From: Hydractinia symbiolongicarpus | Taxonomy: Eukaryota > Cnidaria > Hydrozoa > Anthoathecata > Hydractiniidae | Direction of reading: 5' to 3' | Length of the DNA: 64,000 nucleotides | Assembly: GCF_029227915.1 (NCBI RefSeq) | Contig: NC_079875.1 | Coordinates: 23,801,001-23,865,000 of the forward strand | Shown here: positions 46,254-58,328 of the stretch, in pieces | Layout of the letters: each line of letters begins with the position of its first letter | How positions within the stretch are numbered: position 1 is the first letter of the stretch | Notes under the pieces: model-generated | The model's input: only the letters and a program-made list of their open reading frames with translations | Told to the model about the DNA's origin: nothing | The model's database searches: none | Program-made: the position numbers and the translations under genes

Positions 46254-47260
46254 ATATGTGAGTCAATTATGGTGATATGGCTGTTTCTTTTGTATAAAAA
46301 ATGTTATAGAAAACTTGCTGGTCGCTTTTTAAAAATAAAACTTTTTCTACATAGTAACATGACTTTTAAATTTAAAAGCTTTTTCTATTTCAGTGTTCGC
46401 TTGGTTTCCTATAAAAAATAAACTGTATTGGACCTAAAAATGTATGGGGGCTTAACTTACCAAAAGTAAACTATTATCTTGTGCTACTGCCCTGATGGTT
46501 GCTTCATATTAGAACGCAAAAAACTGAGAAAAAAAATCGAGCTAGTAACTCTCGATAACCACTCGCGTAATTTCTCTGTTAAAAACATTACCCGCTTTTT
46601 CCCGCTTTTTCATTTATAATCTTGAACGTGGTAGTATACTTTAGACTAATCAAAAAAATGTGTGGACATTTATAACATAACTTTTTAACATAGAATTTGT
46701 TTTTATTTGCTCCATGTGAATAAACAGTTTAAAAAATGTGACAGGGGGAGGGTTCACCCTACCCATCTAAATTAAATATAAATATTTCTAAAAATTTATT
46801 CAAGCAAATTTATTTTGAATACAACTATTTTTAGAGTAGCATGTATATTGGATTAAAAAAATAAATTGGAATAATCGGTGAAACTTTATCTCTTTTCCCA
46901 CTAAATAATAATAGAGAAAAAGCCGCGTGAAGCTAAATCTGATTGGTTGGTTTAGAAAAAGGAACACAATGGATCGCTGTTGATCGAATTACATATTCTA
47001 TTCGTGATTAGTTGCAGAATCTCATTAATATTCAACAGAATGTGTTTTAAATAATAATTTTTTTTTTGAAAAAAATAAATAATAAAATACTCTCCTTCGC
47101 TGCTTTTTTTTCTTTCTTTTTTATTCTTTATTACTGAAAAAAAATCTCCCTCTCTTTGCGATTTATTTTCACAATTTACCAGCAAATCGATAAAAACAAT
47201 GTTTTGAACTGCGTGGAAGAAAAAGCAGATTCGCAACCGTCTGAGACACAATTTCGTCAC

Positions 47261-47287
47261 ATTATTATTATTATTATTATTATTATT
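47261..47287. repeat. (ATT)n microsatellite
   Basis: Nine ATT units in a row (poly-Asn or poly-Ile in shadow frames). Confidence 0.95.
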
Positions 47288-50200
47288 GTTTTGTATATAC
47301 TTTTTAGGGGGAATGTCTACATGCCCGATAAAACTGTTTCCCGTGACAACACTGTGTATATGACAGACCTGAGGTCGAGATGACTCAAAGGGTGTCACTG
47401 TAACCATGTCAATGTTATGAACAGAAATTTTTTTATTTTAACGTTTTTAAAAAAGATTCAACAACAAGAATTTGCGTATTTTTTTGCTAACCATTCTCCA
47501 AAATGTTCTTATTTCAAAAGGTATCAGTGAAACTTTTAAATTTCTGTATAAACTAAATGCTCGTAAAAAAAGCGATAAACTATTATATATACTTTTTCGA
47601 CTATTTTTCTATAAAAAGCCATGTCAAACTTAGAATATTCCACACTCGTTCTATTTTTTTGACACAGTCTTATTTGGCTTGTCCCTTACATAAAAAAGCC
47701 ATGTAGTACCTTGATTTTAACTTCAAATACATTACCGTTCATACATGTTGATTTTCTTTTGCGTATCAAACTTCTATCACGTATTTGTCCAAGCCTTTCT
47801 TCTTTATTTCGGCGTTTTTAAATTAATTATATTTGCAGTATACTTGTGAAACTTCATTTACACGAATAAAAAAACCACTCAATAGAAATGAATCACCAAG
47901 CTAAATTTGTTTTTTTAAACATCTAGCTCTGAAATTTCGAATGTTTTTGCGTTCTAAGAAGTGCTTTTTATTCGAATCTCAAAATCGTTCTAAAAATTTT
48001 CCAATTTTTTCGTGTTTCTCTTTTAAACACTTTTCTGATGATAAAATTAAACAAAAACACATTTTTTGTTTTTAAAACTTTCGAAGTGTCCCCTATTGAG
48101 CAGGGTATAAAAGAAATGAATATTTTATCTCGCATAAACACACTCAAATAAAAGAAAAAAAAGTTTGATTCAAATTTAAATTTTGAAAGTCAGCAAGTGA
48201 CACGACCGTGTCCCCTGCTGCAGAACAGTTGTTGACGCAGTAAAAGCCCATTATTTGAATGCATGCAAGATAAAAAAAATACAAAATTGCACAGAAGATC
48301 GTTTTTTAAAATTTAACAATACATTTCAGAGGTTCCCACACAACCCGCCGTTTTTTATTTTCTTCGACGTGTCACGTAAAATGTTTTTTTTAAAAGCAAA
48401 AACGACATAACAGAATAATGTTATCTTATTTGTTTGTGAAAATGGGTTCTTATTAAAGATCCTTCTCATCAGTCCCCCTGACAAACCTTAAAACTAGTCA
48501 AAAAAAGAGGGGGAGATGTATATTTTGTTTATGATTTGGCTATGTTGCATTTATTCAGAACACCAAAAATGTGGATTTCATGGATTGCTTTTAGTCTTTT
48601 TATCATCCACCTACTGAACCGTGACAGTTTTTAAGGTGTGTGGCCATAGTAACCTAAAAATCTAACGAAACAATTTCTGGGTAAAAACAAAACACATGAT
48701 AATGAGTCTAGTGTTCAAATACAAGTAGTTAAAAAAAGTTGGATCCTCCCTAAACGTTTTTTTAAACAATGACTCTAGGCGTTGAAGTTTCGTGTTTTTT
48801 TTGTGTTTTTTTATTTAAATGTCTTTTTAAATGTCTTTTTTATTTTTTGGGTTACATTATAAGGTTAAATGCAATACAATAAAACAATAATAAAACTTTT
48901 CATATAATTGAATTTACACGAATTATATGCTATATTTTTATTTTCTACTGAGACACGAGTACAACGTTTACTTAATTTACAAATTTACAGTGCAAAAAAA
49001 AGCTTGTATTTTTTTCTCTAATTAGGTAAAGTTATTGTTTTCTTAAAAAACGAGAATTTGCGGGAATTTGATTCCAAAATAAATAATTTTTATGAAACGA
49101 ACATAAATATTCATGGATTAATTATTCTTCTTTTCCCATATAATAGTCATTAAATTAGGGAATCACCGCAGGAATTTTATGTTACCCGTGAATTCAGAGA
49201 GATTTCTGACACATAGAAGGAGACTTCGATTATTCAAAAGACAAAAAATTATCATGAATTAAATTACTGTCGCATATATTATAATGACAAAGTACGTCAT
49301 GAACCATGACTAATTGAACATAATTTACCGAGGTACACCAAAATCAATGATTTATGTTCAGTTTATATGATAAACTAGTTATCGCACTTGATGCAAAAAT
49401 CTCAGTAATAATTTCAAAATGAAAACATTTTTCCTGTTTTCTGGGGTTTTTTTAAGAAAAAATTATTAAAACCTTAAGCATTGCTATTTTTTTTTTATTT
49501 TGTTCTTATTTTCAACTATGAGGCTGGGGCTCATTGTTCTTATGAAATATAAAATTAGTCTAATAAAAAAATGAAATCCCTAAAAACAGACACAACAAAC
49601 TTGACGGGATAAAATACAGGTTTTAGAACATAAGACATTTCTTTGCTCAATCACTATGCAGAAAAGTGAATACAGCCCAATGAACAATATAAAAAATGTC
49701 TCAGTTGCCATCAAATAAATCCTCTGATAAAAGAGATGACACCAACCTACGCATGAGAGAGGGTTTACAACCATGTTTTTGTACTCCTAAGATTTCTTGT
49801 GCTTGATGTTTACCCATAGCGAGAAAACTGTAATTTTAATCTTATTTTAACGGCTATAGCGGCTCGAGGGCCAAGGGGCCACTCCCACCCCCGACCCTCC
49901 AAAAACATTTCGATCATCACAACGCTTTACTGTACGACATCGTGGCCGAGAAAATACTGCCCTTTTGTCCAACTACACGGCCCTAAATATGTTGTAAAGA
50001 GAACGAACATCGTGTCTTAAAGGCCTAACACAACCTCGCTATTAGGTCATTTTGCCTCGCCGATAAAGTTGATAGCGGTAAAAAAACATTGTTGACCACT
50101 CCGTAATAACAGGGGCTACAAGACTCGAGGGACGAGGTTGGGCCCTACCTAATATTTTTTTGTTAGTAAAACTACAATTGTGGACATAATATTTTGTCAA

Positions 50201-51857
50201 CTGACCTTTCTCATATTATCAAAAAGTGAAAAAGAGCCCTGGAAAGAAGGTTAACAACTGACCGTTTTTGCTATTTCTAAGAAACAAACAGCATGTTAAG
50301 GCAAACTTTGTTTGGTAAAGCAAGACAAAGACAAAATTATAAGAACGAGGCTGGGGATGGCTGCAAAATAAGAACAAATAAGAACAATGGTAAATTTGTA
50401 CTCAGTTTTTATATTTTTCTGAAAATACACAACTAACATGGATGAATACATCAAGGCGAAACCACAGAATTAGCTGTTTGAACTCGCTTCTATTTGACTG
50501 CTTTTTCCGATATAGCATAAGCTTAGCGCACGCGCACGAAGAAGCAAGCTTTAATCCAAAATCTCTAAGAACTTACATTAGATTTTGGGCTGAAAAAAGT
50601 TTTAAAATATTATGTAAAATAACTAAAATGAGAGCAGATATTATACGGAAGTCATTTCTGGTTGTAACGTACTCGAGACTTACCTCCTGGTAACGAATTT
50701 AAGTGCAGATAGATTCATTGCACATGACACATGACCTAACACACTTCGACATGACTTGAAGTGAAACAGTAGCTCCACGTTAGCCAGACTTGTTGTTTCT
50801 TTGAAAAATTTTTGACAAACAGCTTGTAATTGATAAAAATTAATTACTAATAGCCACAATTAGGATTATTTTCATTTTCTAACTAATTTTAAAACACCAC
50901 TTAATCAGATCGATACCGCAAATAAAAAGATAACTTTTCATGTTTCTTCCTTCTAATTTTACGAGCTAGCGTTTGCATGGTAACAACAAAGCGTATCTAT
51001 TATAACATATCCAGAAAGAACTCCCATCATGAATTTCTGTCAATCATATGAGAAAGTTACGCCCATGCAGGAAATAAAGAGCGCATATTTGTTGACTATG
51101 AGTCTGCTTGGAGAGACGGCACAAGACACTGAACGTAGAAAAATCTGTATTTTCGAAGATGACATCGGTCTCGTGTTGGAAGTGGGTGGTCAAGCCCCAC
51201 AATAATTTAAAAAATTATGTTTATTTGAAAATTACATAAAAAAGAACAATAGTATCCCCATTTTTTAAATCAATCGTACGAAGTCGTACATTAAGGGAGA
51301 AGCAAGAAGAATTATTCTTAACGGCCAGTTTTATATCTTGGGTCTAGTGTGTTGTTATTTTGCAAAGTTTTAGGTGAAAATATCGTTTTTATGCAAAAAC
51401 ATTAATAAAATTGTGCCAGAATTGTAATGCGCGAAATTTGGTTTTATGCGAAAATTATTCCAGCGAAAGCAAGCTGCTTAATAACTTAGTTCTGCTCATG
51501 CGAAAAGGTTAATCTCACGAACGTTTGTGGCCGCGAAAGTTTTAAATCCTGAAAAGCAAATAGCTACACCATTACAAAAGTACAAGTCAAGAAGGTGCCT
51601 AACTTTGTTTTTTAAAAAAAGTAAACGAGACGGTAATTGATCAAAGTATACTTCTATGGCAAAATGCTGTCTTGTGAGTATGGCACCAGCAATCCCCACC
51701 CCAAGAGTTTGTTTCCTAATGTCAGAGCTAATAGTGCTTAATTGACGGCCGGCCTTCCGCTCAAAAAGACGAGAAGCCTTGGGGACCAGCAAGAAGCTTT
51801 ACTATAAGATACGCTAAGACGCATATCCAATTGAACACCGCAGATATTTTTTCTTCA

Positions 51858-51910
51858 TTGGGTTGATTAGGAAGCTACACGAATTTCATATATCCCCCTA
51901 ATCAACCCAA
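51858..51910. repeat. 14-bp inverted repeat
   Basis: TTGGGTTGATTAGG (51858-51871) and CCTAATCAACCCAA (51897-51910) are exact complements around a 25-nt loop, just downstream of the SPAG8-like gene. Confidence 0.9.
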
Positions 51911-52077
51911 CATTCATAGGGAAATCAGACCAACCCCATAGCGGTACTAATTCTGATTATCATCAATTGAATGACAAAATTAAAATGAATCGCCTGGCGG
52001 GGAGCAATCTTGAGAAATTAAAATCATTGGTTAATATATTATTCATTACATAAATAAACTAAAACATAAAACACTCT

Positions 52078-55000
52078 TCAATAATTCCATTCTTCTCCAG
52101 GTTTCGGGGAATCTTTATATTCGTGAATAGGTGTGCTAAATGCAGCGTTCTTCTTGAACGGCGTTAGTTGGTGAGGTACTTGGGTAACGCCCTGGAAATA
52201 AACAACAATTCGGATAGATTAGTTTTCTAAATAAAAATTATTCTGTTGGCGAAATACTTTTTTTTAAAAGTCGATGTTTTTAGAAACATTTTCGAGAAAT
52301 TTTAATAAAGGCCTTGAACAGCGAGAGTACTCAAGAAAAAACACGTGTTTCTTTTTCCGTAAATATAAAATAATTTTCACGTGGTGAAACAATTTTATGT
52401 AAAATAATCACCAAGCAGCAGAAACGCCTTTTCCTCCGCCTTTTTTCTTTGCTCTAAGATTTGCGGAAATTATGATTTTATCTCCAAGAGCTCCGAAGAG
52501 AAGAAAGGTGGTTGTCGTCAGGGAAAGTAATGTCTTTCTGTTTTTACTGTCACAGTGAAACTTTTTCACATGTTTTATAACGACTCCCCTGTCATAACAA
52601 ACTTAATGTTTGTATGCACTATTTTCAAAGGTTTTGAACTCACAAAAGGCTTCACAGGAATATGAAAAGTAGATATCTATTGAGACATAAAGTGTAAAAT
52701 AAGCTGTAAAAGAGCCAGTGTGTAAAGAGCCTTATAAAATTGTATAATTTGCTAACAGATCGGCTCTGATTGTGTTTAGATGTTTTAGGAGGGAATTAGT
52801 ATACCAAGAAATCATTTTTAAAATTGCGTGCGAAACCACGAAACGTTAGCACAGAAAACAACTGAAAGAAAATTGAATTTAAATCTCTCATATTAAACAT
52901 AATGCGTGTTATGTTGGGCATTTTCGTTGTTTGTTTGTTTGTTTGTTGGTTTCGATCGACTATATGAACCTTGTGGCGAACAAAACATCTTGGTAAAAAG
53001 AATAGCGTTATTAAACCACTTCAGCTCTTTCGCGTACGAGATTTACCCACATTGTACTGTTCGCGCCGCGATCAAACTGTTTATTTAGACATGTCTTTGA
53101 GCGAAACTGATTCACGAATTAAAGTGGAGCGACATTTGTGATTGTGTATGCAAAAATAGAATGCGGTGATCATTTTCAAAATCAAATTTACATTCAATTC
53201 TCAATCAAATGTTAGCAAGTTTTATCTCCAATTTACGGCAAACACAAATATTCCACTGATACGAGGAAATAATTTTCTATGTGTGGAATTAGTTGAATTT
53301 ACGTGTTTATTCAAAACCACCTAAAAATTTTCGAAATACTTACGTGAATAGTGTTGATGTTTTGGTGCCAGAAGGTCATCGCAGCTTCACCGTTCACGTC
53401 GTGTTCCTATGGTAAAAATAAAACACCGGATAACACCTTGGAGGAAAGAATACGTATTCTTTCCTCCAAGATAACACGAAATTTGTAAGTATATTACGAT
53501 GAGTATATTGCGTTGATTAGATAAACCTACAATAAAAAAAACAAAAATGTAATGTGTTTGACTATTTTTAAAGTTCAGAAAAGCGTCAACTTTCCCTTTA
53601 ACCAGAACGGATGCATTGCAAATCTATTCAAATCTGTTTAGATCGCAAAGTTTATTTTCACGTAAAATCACCAAACGGTAAATTCATGAAATGTTATTCA
53701 AAAAATTACGCGAAAGCAACTTTTTCGACACTCGAAAGACAAGCTTGGTATTTACCTAAAAAGTAAAGCTTTTAACGTGCTATGCTTGACTTGCTTACCC
53801 AAGGAGTATTTCCATGAACGCGAAAACTAACAATATCAGTCCTCATTTCAAATGCGAAAATAGTTCAGGCACTTGCGGACAGATTCACTCGCAAATACAA
53901 TTTATTCACGCGCTCCGCTTCTTACCACGCAATGAAAAATTTAACGTGACCTTACCATGGTGGGTTTCTGCTCAACTGGTGTGAAATCTAAAACGAGAGA
54001 AATACAAAAAAGCATAAATTAAAAAATTAACCCGACATTCAATTTTCGCAATCGGGTTTGGTGTGATTCCGATTACTTCGCCAGAATGTGACAGTTGGTT
54101 GATCTGCTAATTATTTCGCTGTTTTTGATTAAAGCTTCTGGTCGCAAAAAAAACAATGCAAAGTTCGTAGAAGAAAGAAAAAGTTTGCAAAAATACAAAC
54201 TAGGCTTATGCAATCACTGCCTTCCCTACCCTTTGCTCGAAATGAAAATCGGAAAACCGGCTCCCAAATGAGGCCAATTGGGTGTAAAACGGTTCCAATA
54301 CAGCCAATTAGTCGCACTCACCCAATGGCTATCGAATTGTTTTCTTCCACTACACTAGTTATCAATAAAATCCAAACAAAATTAATGTAGGGCCTAACTT
54401 ACCTAAACAAATTTTTTTATTAGGGGCAGCAATGAATAATACTAACACGTTATAGATCAAAATGGCTCGCCTTTTTTAAGGGGCTTTAATTTTGAAGTAA
54501 TCGATTTTTCCAATTATGGAATTTCTCTTTTAAATACACTAAACTCTTGTTTGAATAAAACAAGAGCAGATGTAAAAGTTAGCATTCCCACCTTACCGCA
54601 AATACCGTTCGAATTGCGCAAAAGCCTTTCTGGGATATACAGCTTTTAGAAAACATAAATCCTAATCAAGCGATATTTATAAACGGCGCTAAAATACCTC
54701 TGTGATAATCTGTCTTCGTCGTGGACGCAAAATCTGGCGACGGAGGTGCTGCGTGAGCTGTTTCGTGTATCTCACTGCTACGAAAAAAAAGTATTATTTG
54801 AAAATTTAACATACATATATCTCAAAAGTTGTGGATCTCTTTATTCTAACTTTAAGTCCGGAAGTTTTACATGCTTTTGTTTTGGCATGATTCATATAGG
54901 ACTTGCTGGGTATAATAATAACAGAATTTAGATACTAGAAGCATAGAACGTGAACCTAGATGACGACAGCTCTTATAAAGTTAAACGTCCGAGTTACCTT

Positions 55001-56376
55001 AACGTTTCATAGAGCTGTTTTTCCATCAATTCCCTTCGTCTGCCGACATTGCACACTGTTTGGTTTTCCGGTTTCTTGTACGAGTCTGCGCTTGTTGAAA
55101 CAGGACTAGATGTGTTCTTTGTATGAGTTAAAACACCCTAATATAAGCAAAGTAAAACATGTGAAAGCAAATTTAATTTAAATCAAAATTTCCATTTTCA
55201 TCTTACCTGAGCTTTTTGTTACAGGATAGTTGAAAGCTCAGTTCAGCATATTGTAATAATTCAAATGGTAAGAATGTTTAAAATCGTGTTTCCGTTTACC
55301 AAAATAAAAAGTTTTGTGTTGAATAAAAAAGAAATTTTATCATCAACCTCTATTTTTACTCACTTAAATAGTAAGTTTTTATTTTTTCCCCCCTTAGTAT
55401 ATCAGACAGATGATACAATATCTATGAAAAAAGTTGTTATTATATTTTTCATATTTTACTAAATAATTATATATGGTACATACTGCATGTCCCCCAACAT
55501 GAAGTTCTTTAATTGTTTGGGGTTTGTTATCGATGTATGCGACTTGTCTCTATAAAACAGGGAAGTAATATGCAGTGGTAATTAAAAGAGACAATGTAAA
55601 TCAAACTTTATATGGCTACAACAACAAAACATTTACTTGATCACATTGTAAATATAAATAAAAATAAAGTTGAAAAAATATGGTACGCAATAAGTGATTC
55701 TATTGCACTCAATTGCTGTGTCCTTTCGAAATAAATTATTAATGTGTGCTTCTGACGTTTCATATAAAACTATGACATTAGTGTATGTAAGACTACTTTT
55801 TAGAACAATGTTTAAATCATAACAGACAAAATTGGGCATGCGTAGTAATTTGGGTAATCAAAGTCTTCTTTTTCCCCTTCTTTTCTATTTCTTTCAACCA
55901 ACATTGGCAGAATTGCTTATGTAAATCCACTCTATGGTGTCATTTGGTGTTATCAAAAACTCAATTATATGCTTTATGTTTTCACAAACTAAATCTCATG
56001 CTTATAGTAGATTAACACCTTTTTAACAATAGTGTTTTGTTATATCTTATAGAAATCCAGGCACAAATACAACAAATTTTCGAAAGGATTAGTACAGTCA
56101 ACAAAAAAACAAGCTAAATGCAATTTTGGGCCAATTTGGTTCAAAAATTCTAAAAAAATTCACAAAAGGTAGCCAGAGATAATGCTGGTGTTGAAAAACC
56201 CTAACCAGTATAAGGTAAAAGCTTTTCATTATAAAAATGGTCTATAGAAAAGGTGTCCATCTAAAGGCTTGATTTAAACCAAAATTAACAAAACTCACTT
56301 CCTCAACCCAATTACCAAGTAAGGTTCTTCCCAGTGATACATCATACTGAGGAACTGTAGTTATACTTGCTGACAT
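52078..56376 (-). CDS. SPAG8: SPAG8-like microtubule inner protein, seven exons
   Basis: Homolog of sperm-associated antigen 8, a protein of the axonemal doublet lumen. Minus-strand exons 56376-56299, 55549-55484, 55137-54998, 54777-54698, 53987-53956, 53406-53344 and 52191-52078 join in phase to 190 aa. The start MSASITTVPQYDVSL leads to RTLLGNWVEERQVAY, matching the LLNWQEER block of SPAG8. NTSSPVSTSADSYKKP fits its TSTAYKDSYQPP block, and GRRRELMEKQLYETL fits its GQREAMLEMLLY helix. TTKTDYH, MTFWHQNINTIHGV and LTPFKKNAAFSTPIHEY match the strongly conserved C-terminal TPFRKNxxFSTP end. It lacks the long repetitive N-terminus of mammalian SPAG8. A role in cilia or sperm flagella is inferred from the family. 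It is divergent from ABHD17, about 2 kb away. Confidence 0.85.
53437..53470. repeat. Perfect 34-bp palindrome, no loop
   Basis: CTTGGAGGAAAGAATAC is followed directly by its exact reverse complement. ATAACAC occurs on both sides (53430-53436 and 53471-53477), like a 7-bp direct duplication. It lies in the SPAG8-like intron between exons 5 and 6. Confidence 0.95.
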
Positions 56377-58328
56377 GACTAAATGAAAATTTATTTATAA
56401 AATAGAAATGAAAAGAATAAATATAAATAAACCTAGACATCTATTTGTTGACTACAGGTAGTTGGTTCATCTGTGCCTCCCAGTTCTGAGGACTGCGGAT
56501 TGACTCCTGTTCACTGTAAGGCAGTATGTTTGTGTAGGCTTGATTTTTTTCAGAAATAACACTTGTATTGTATTTATATATTAAGATTTCTTATATTAAA
56601 ATTATACATCTAGTCAAAAGTTCTGGTTTTCACATGTTTTTGCTAGCTGATGGTCTGTTCATCACTGCCACGCCTAGTGCAGGATTGGAGCGGAACTACA
56701 AAAGGAATGAGAATAGATAGCTTTGAAGTCCTGAACATAGGCATCTCAAAGCAAAAATGATAAAATGTTTGGGGGGAGCCTTTAGCAAAACACAGCTGCC
56801 GAATCTTGTCGGGGGGGGGGGGGGGGGGGCACAATAAATTGCTATAACTGTTATTGAGCTACGTTTAGTCAGAGGAACAGCTAAATGCAGGATCCCGAAA
56901 TCATGGTATATAGCTGCGCTTGATGTGAGACGTTAGAAACAGTTTCCCTGATTGACACTTTTTATCGTCAGACAATGTGGTTGATCTGGTTCTGCCTGTA
57001 CAATACTCCTTGTAGAACACAACTTTATACCAAATGGGGCATTTGCAATACCTTTTTCTCATCAAGAAATTTATTTCCTGGTTTGTTTGATAAAAAAAGT
57101 GTTTTTATCAGTTAATTCATAAAAATATTTAAAAGATGCATTGAAAAGTGACAGAAATTCAAATTTGATGGATATTGCTACCAGGTACCCCTATAGAAGG
57201 TTTTATTTTGACAATTACCCATGATTGTGGGTTTTCGCATTTAGCAGTTTTTCGTGGCTGATGTTTGGCATGGACATAATGCATGTAGCTGCTAGCTGGA
57301 TCAAAATTCATTTGAAATAAAGGCAAGATCTTGCTCTGGGTAGGAAATGCAATTTTAGTTAGCTACCTTTAGAAAGATTTTGATAACACAAAAGTTACTT
57401 AAGAGAGAAATCTAAATATAAAGCACTGGTGTCATCTTGTTCCGTTAAAGTATGACACAGAAATCATTATGTTTCCTTTTAATGTGCAGCTATGTATTAT
57501 GGTGACTCTGTCCAATGTGACTCCAAAGAATAGTAACTTAAAACAATACTAAAATAAAAAAAGGACTACCTAGTATTTGTTGGTGATTTATTTATATATA
57601 CAGCTTTGTAACAAAGAAGTACCCAATTAATCCTGTATAGCTAGCTAGATGATGTCATTTATTTTATGTTCTAAAAAAGCATGTTTGTTGCTCTTTCGAT
57701 CGCATAGTGTTTGTTTACATATAATTTCAAGACGTTTTAAAAACACGGTTTCCGTAGAGCGTACGGACGTGTTTAAGATATTTGGTATCTAATAAAAAAA
57801 TCTACGTCACACGAAGGAACTGGTTTTCGTTATCTTTCGCCCTCGTTTGGGGAAAAAGCGAGTATCTTTCGCGATTTCTTTTTTTTCAAATTATTAGACT
57901 GATTTTATAAACCTGATTTTAACACAGCAGCATTACACCCTTCCTGTTTAAAGCGTAATTTGCCGGAATAAGTTTAGGAAAAATATGAAGCTACCGTTCT
58001 ACCCTTTATAACTAAAATTCGAAAAATGAATTTATTTATTTTGATTTTATAAGCTGTTCGTTGGCAGTAGCGTCTTTTAACTAGTTAGCTATAGCGGCAC
58101 GCTCGTATTCTAAACATCTGCCTTGTTTGTGCAACATTGTTTTGGCATTCTATATGCTATGCCCAGTCTTCTAAAGTTGTGCGCGGTCAAGACAAGGCCG
58201 CCATATTGAAAGGGAAGGACGGAAAATAACATATTGCTGAAAAAATGCCGAATAATCATGGAAAGAAACTATAAGCTGGGTAACTAACTATACATGTTAG
58301 TTACGTTAAAGGTTCCCAGAGTACAATA
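56377..58328. other. Divergent intergenic region between SPAG8-like and ABHD17
   Basis: Should contain both promoters. A possible tRNA-like SINE head with a degenerate B box (GGATTGACTCC, about 56498) lies near 56457-56530, and a poly(G) run of about 18 at 56812-56829. A 9-bp hairpin, GTAACTAAC / GTTAGTTAC (58280-58304), lies 25 bases before the ABHD17 start codon in its likely 5' UTR. Confidence 0.4.

Larger units (their letters stand above)
44634..52077. other. 7.4-kb gene-poor region
   Basis: AT-rich; no open frame looks coding. The left end should contain the RGM promoter. It holds a perfect hairpin (46221-46253), an ATT microsatellite (47261-47287), a variant scattered motif (CTCGAGGGACGAGGTTG, 50124-50140) and another inverted repeat (51858-51910). 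The 98-codon minus frame at 51496-51792 has no recognised family. Confidence 0.45.

Noticed and set aside
46952-47407. 151-codon minus-strand frame with poly-Asn
   Set aside because: Poly-Asn comes from the ATT microsatellite, and the rest looks like translated AT-rich noncoding DNA.
51496-51792. 98-codon minus-strand frame
   Set aside because: No family features and no flanking exons; could be an old repeat but nothing supports it.
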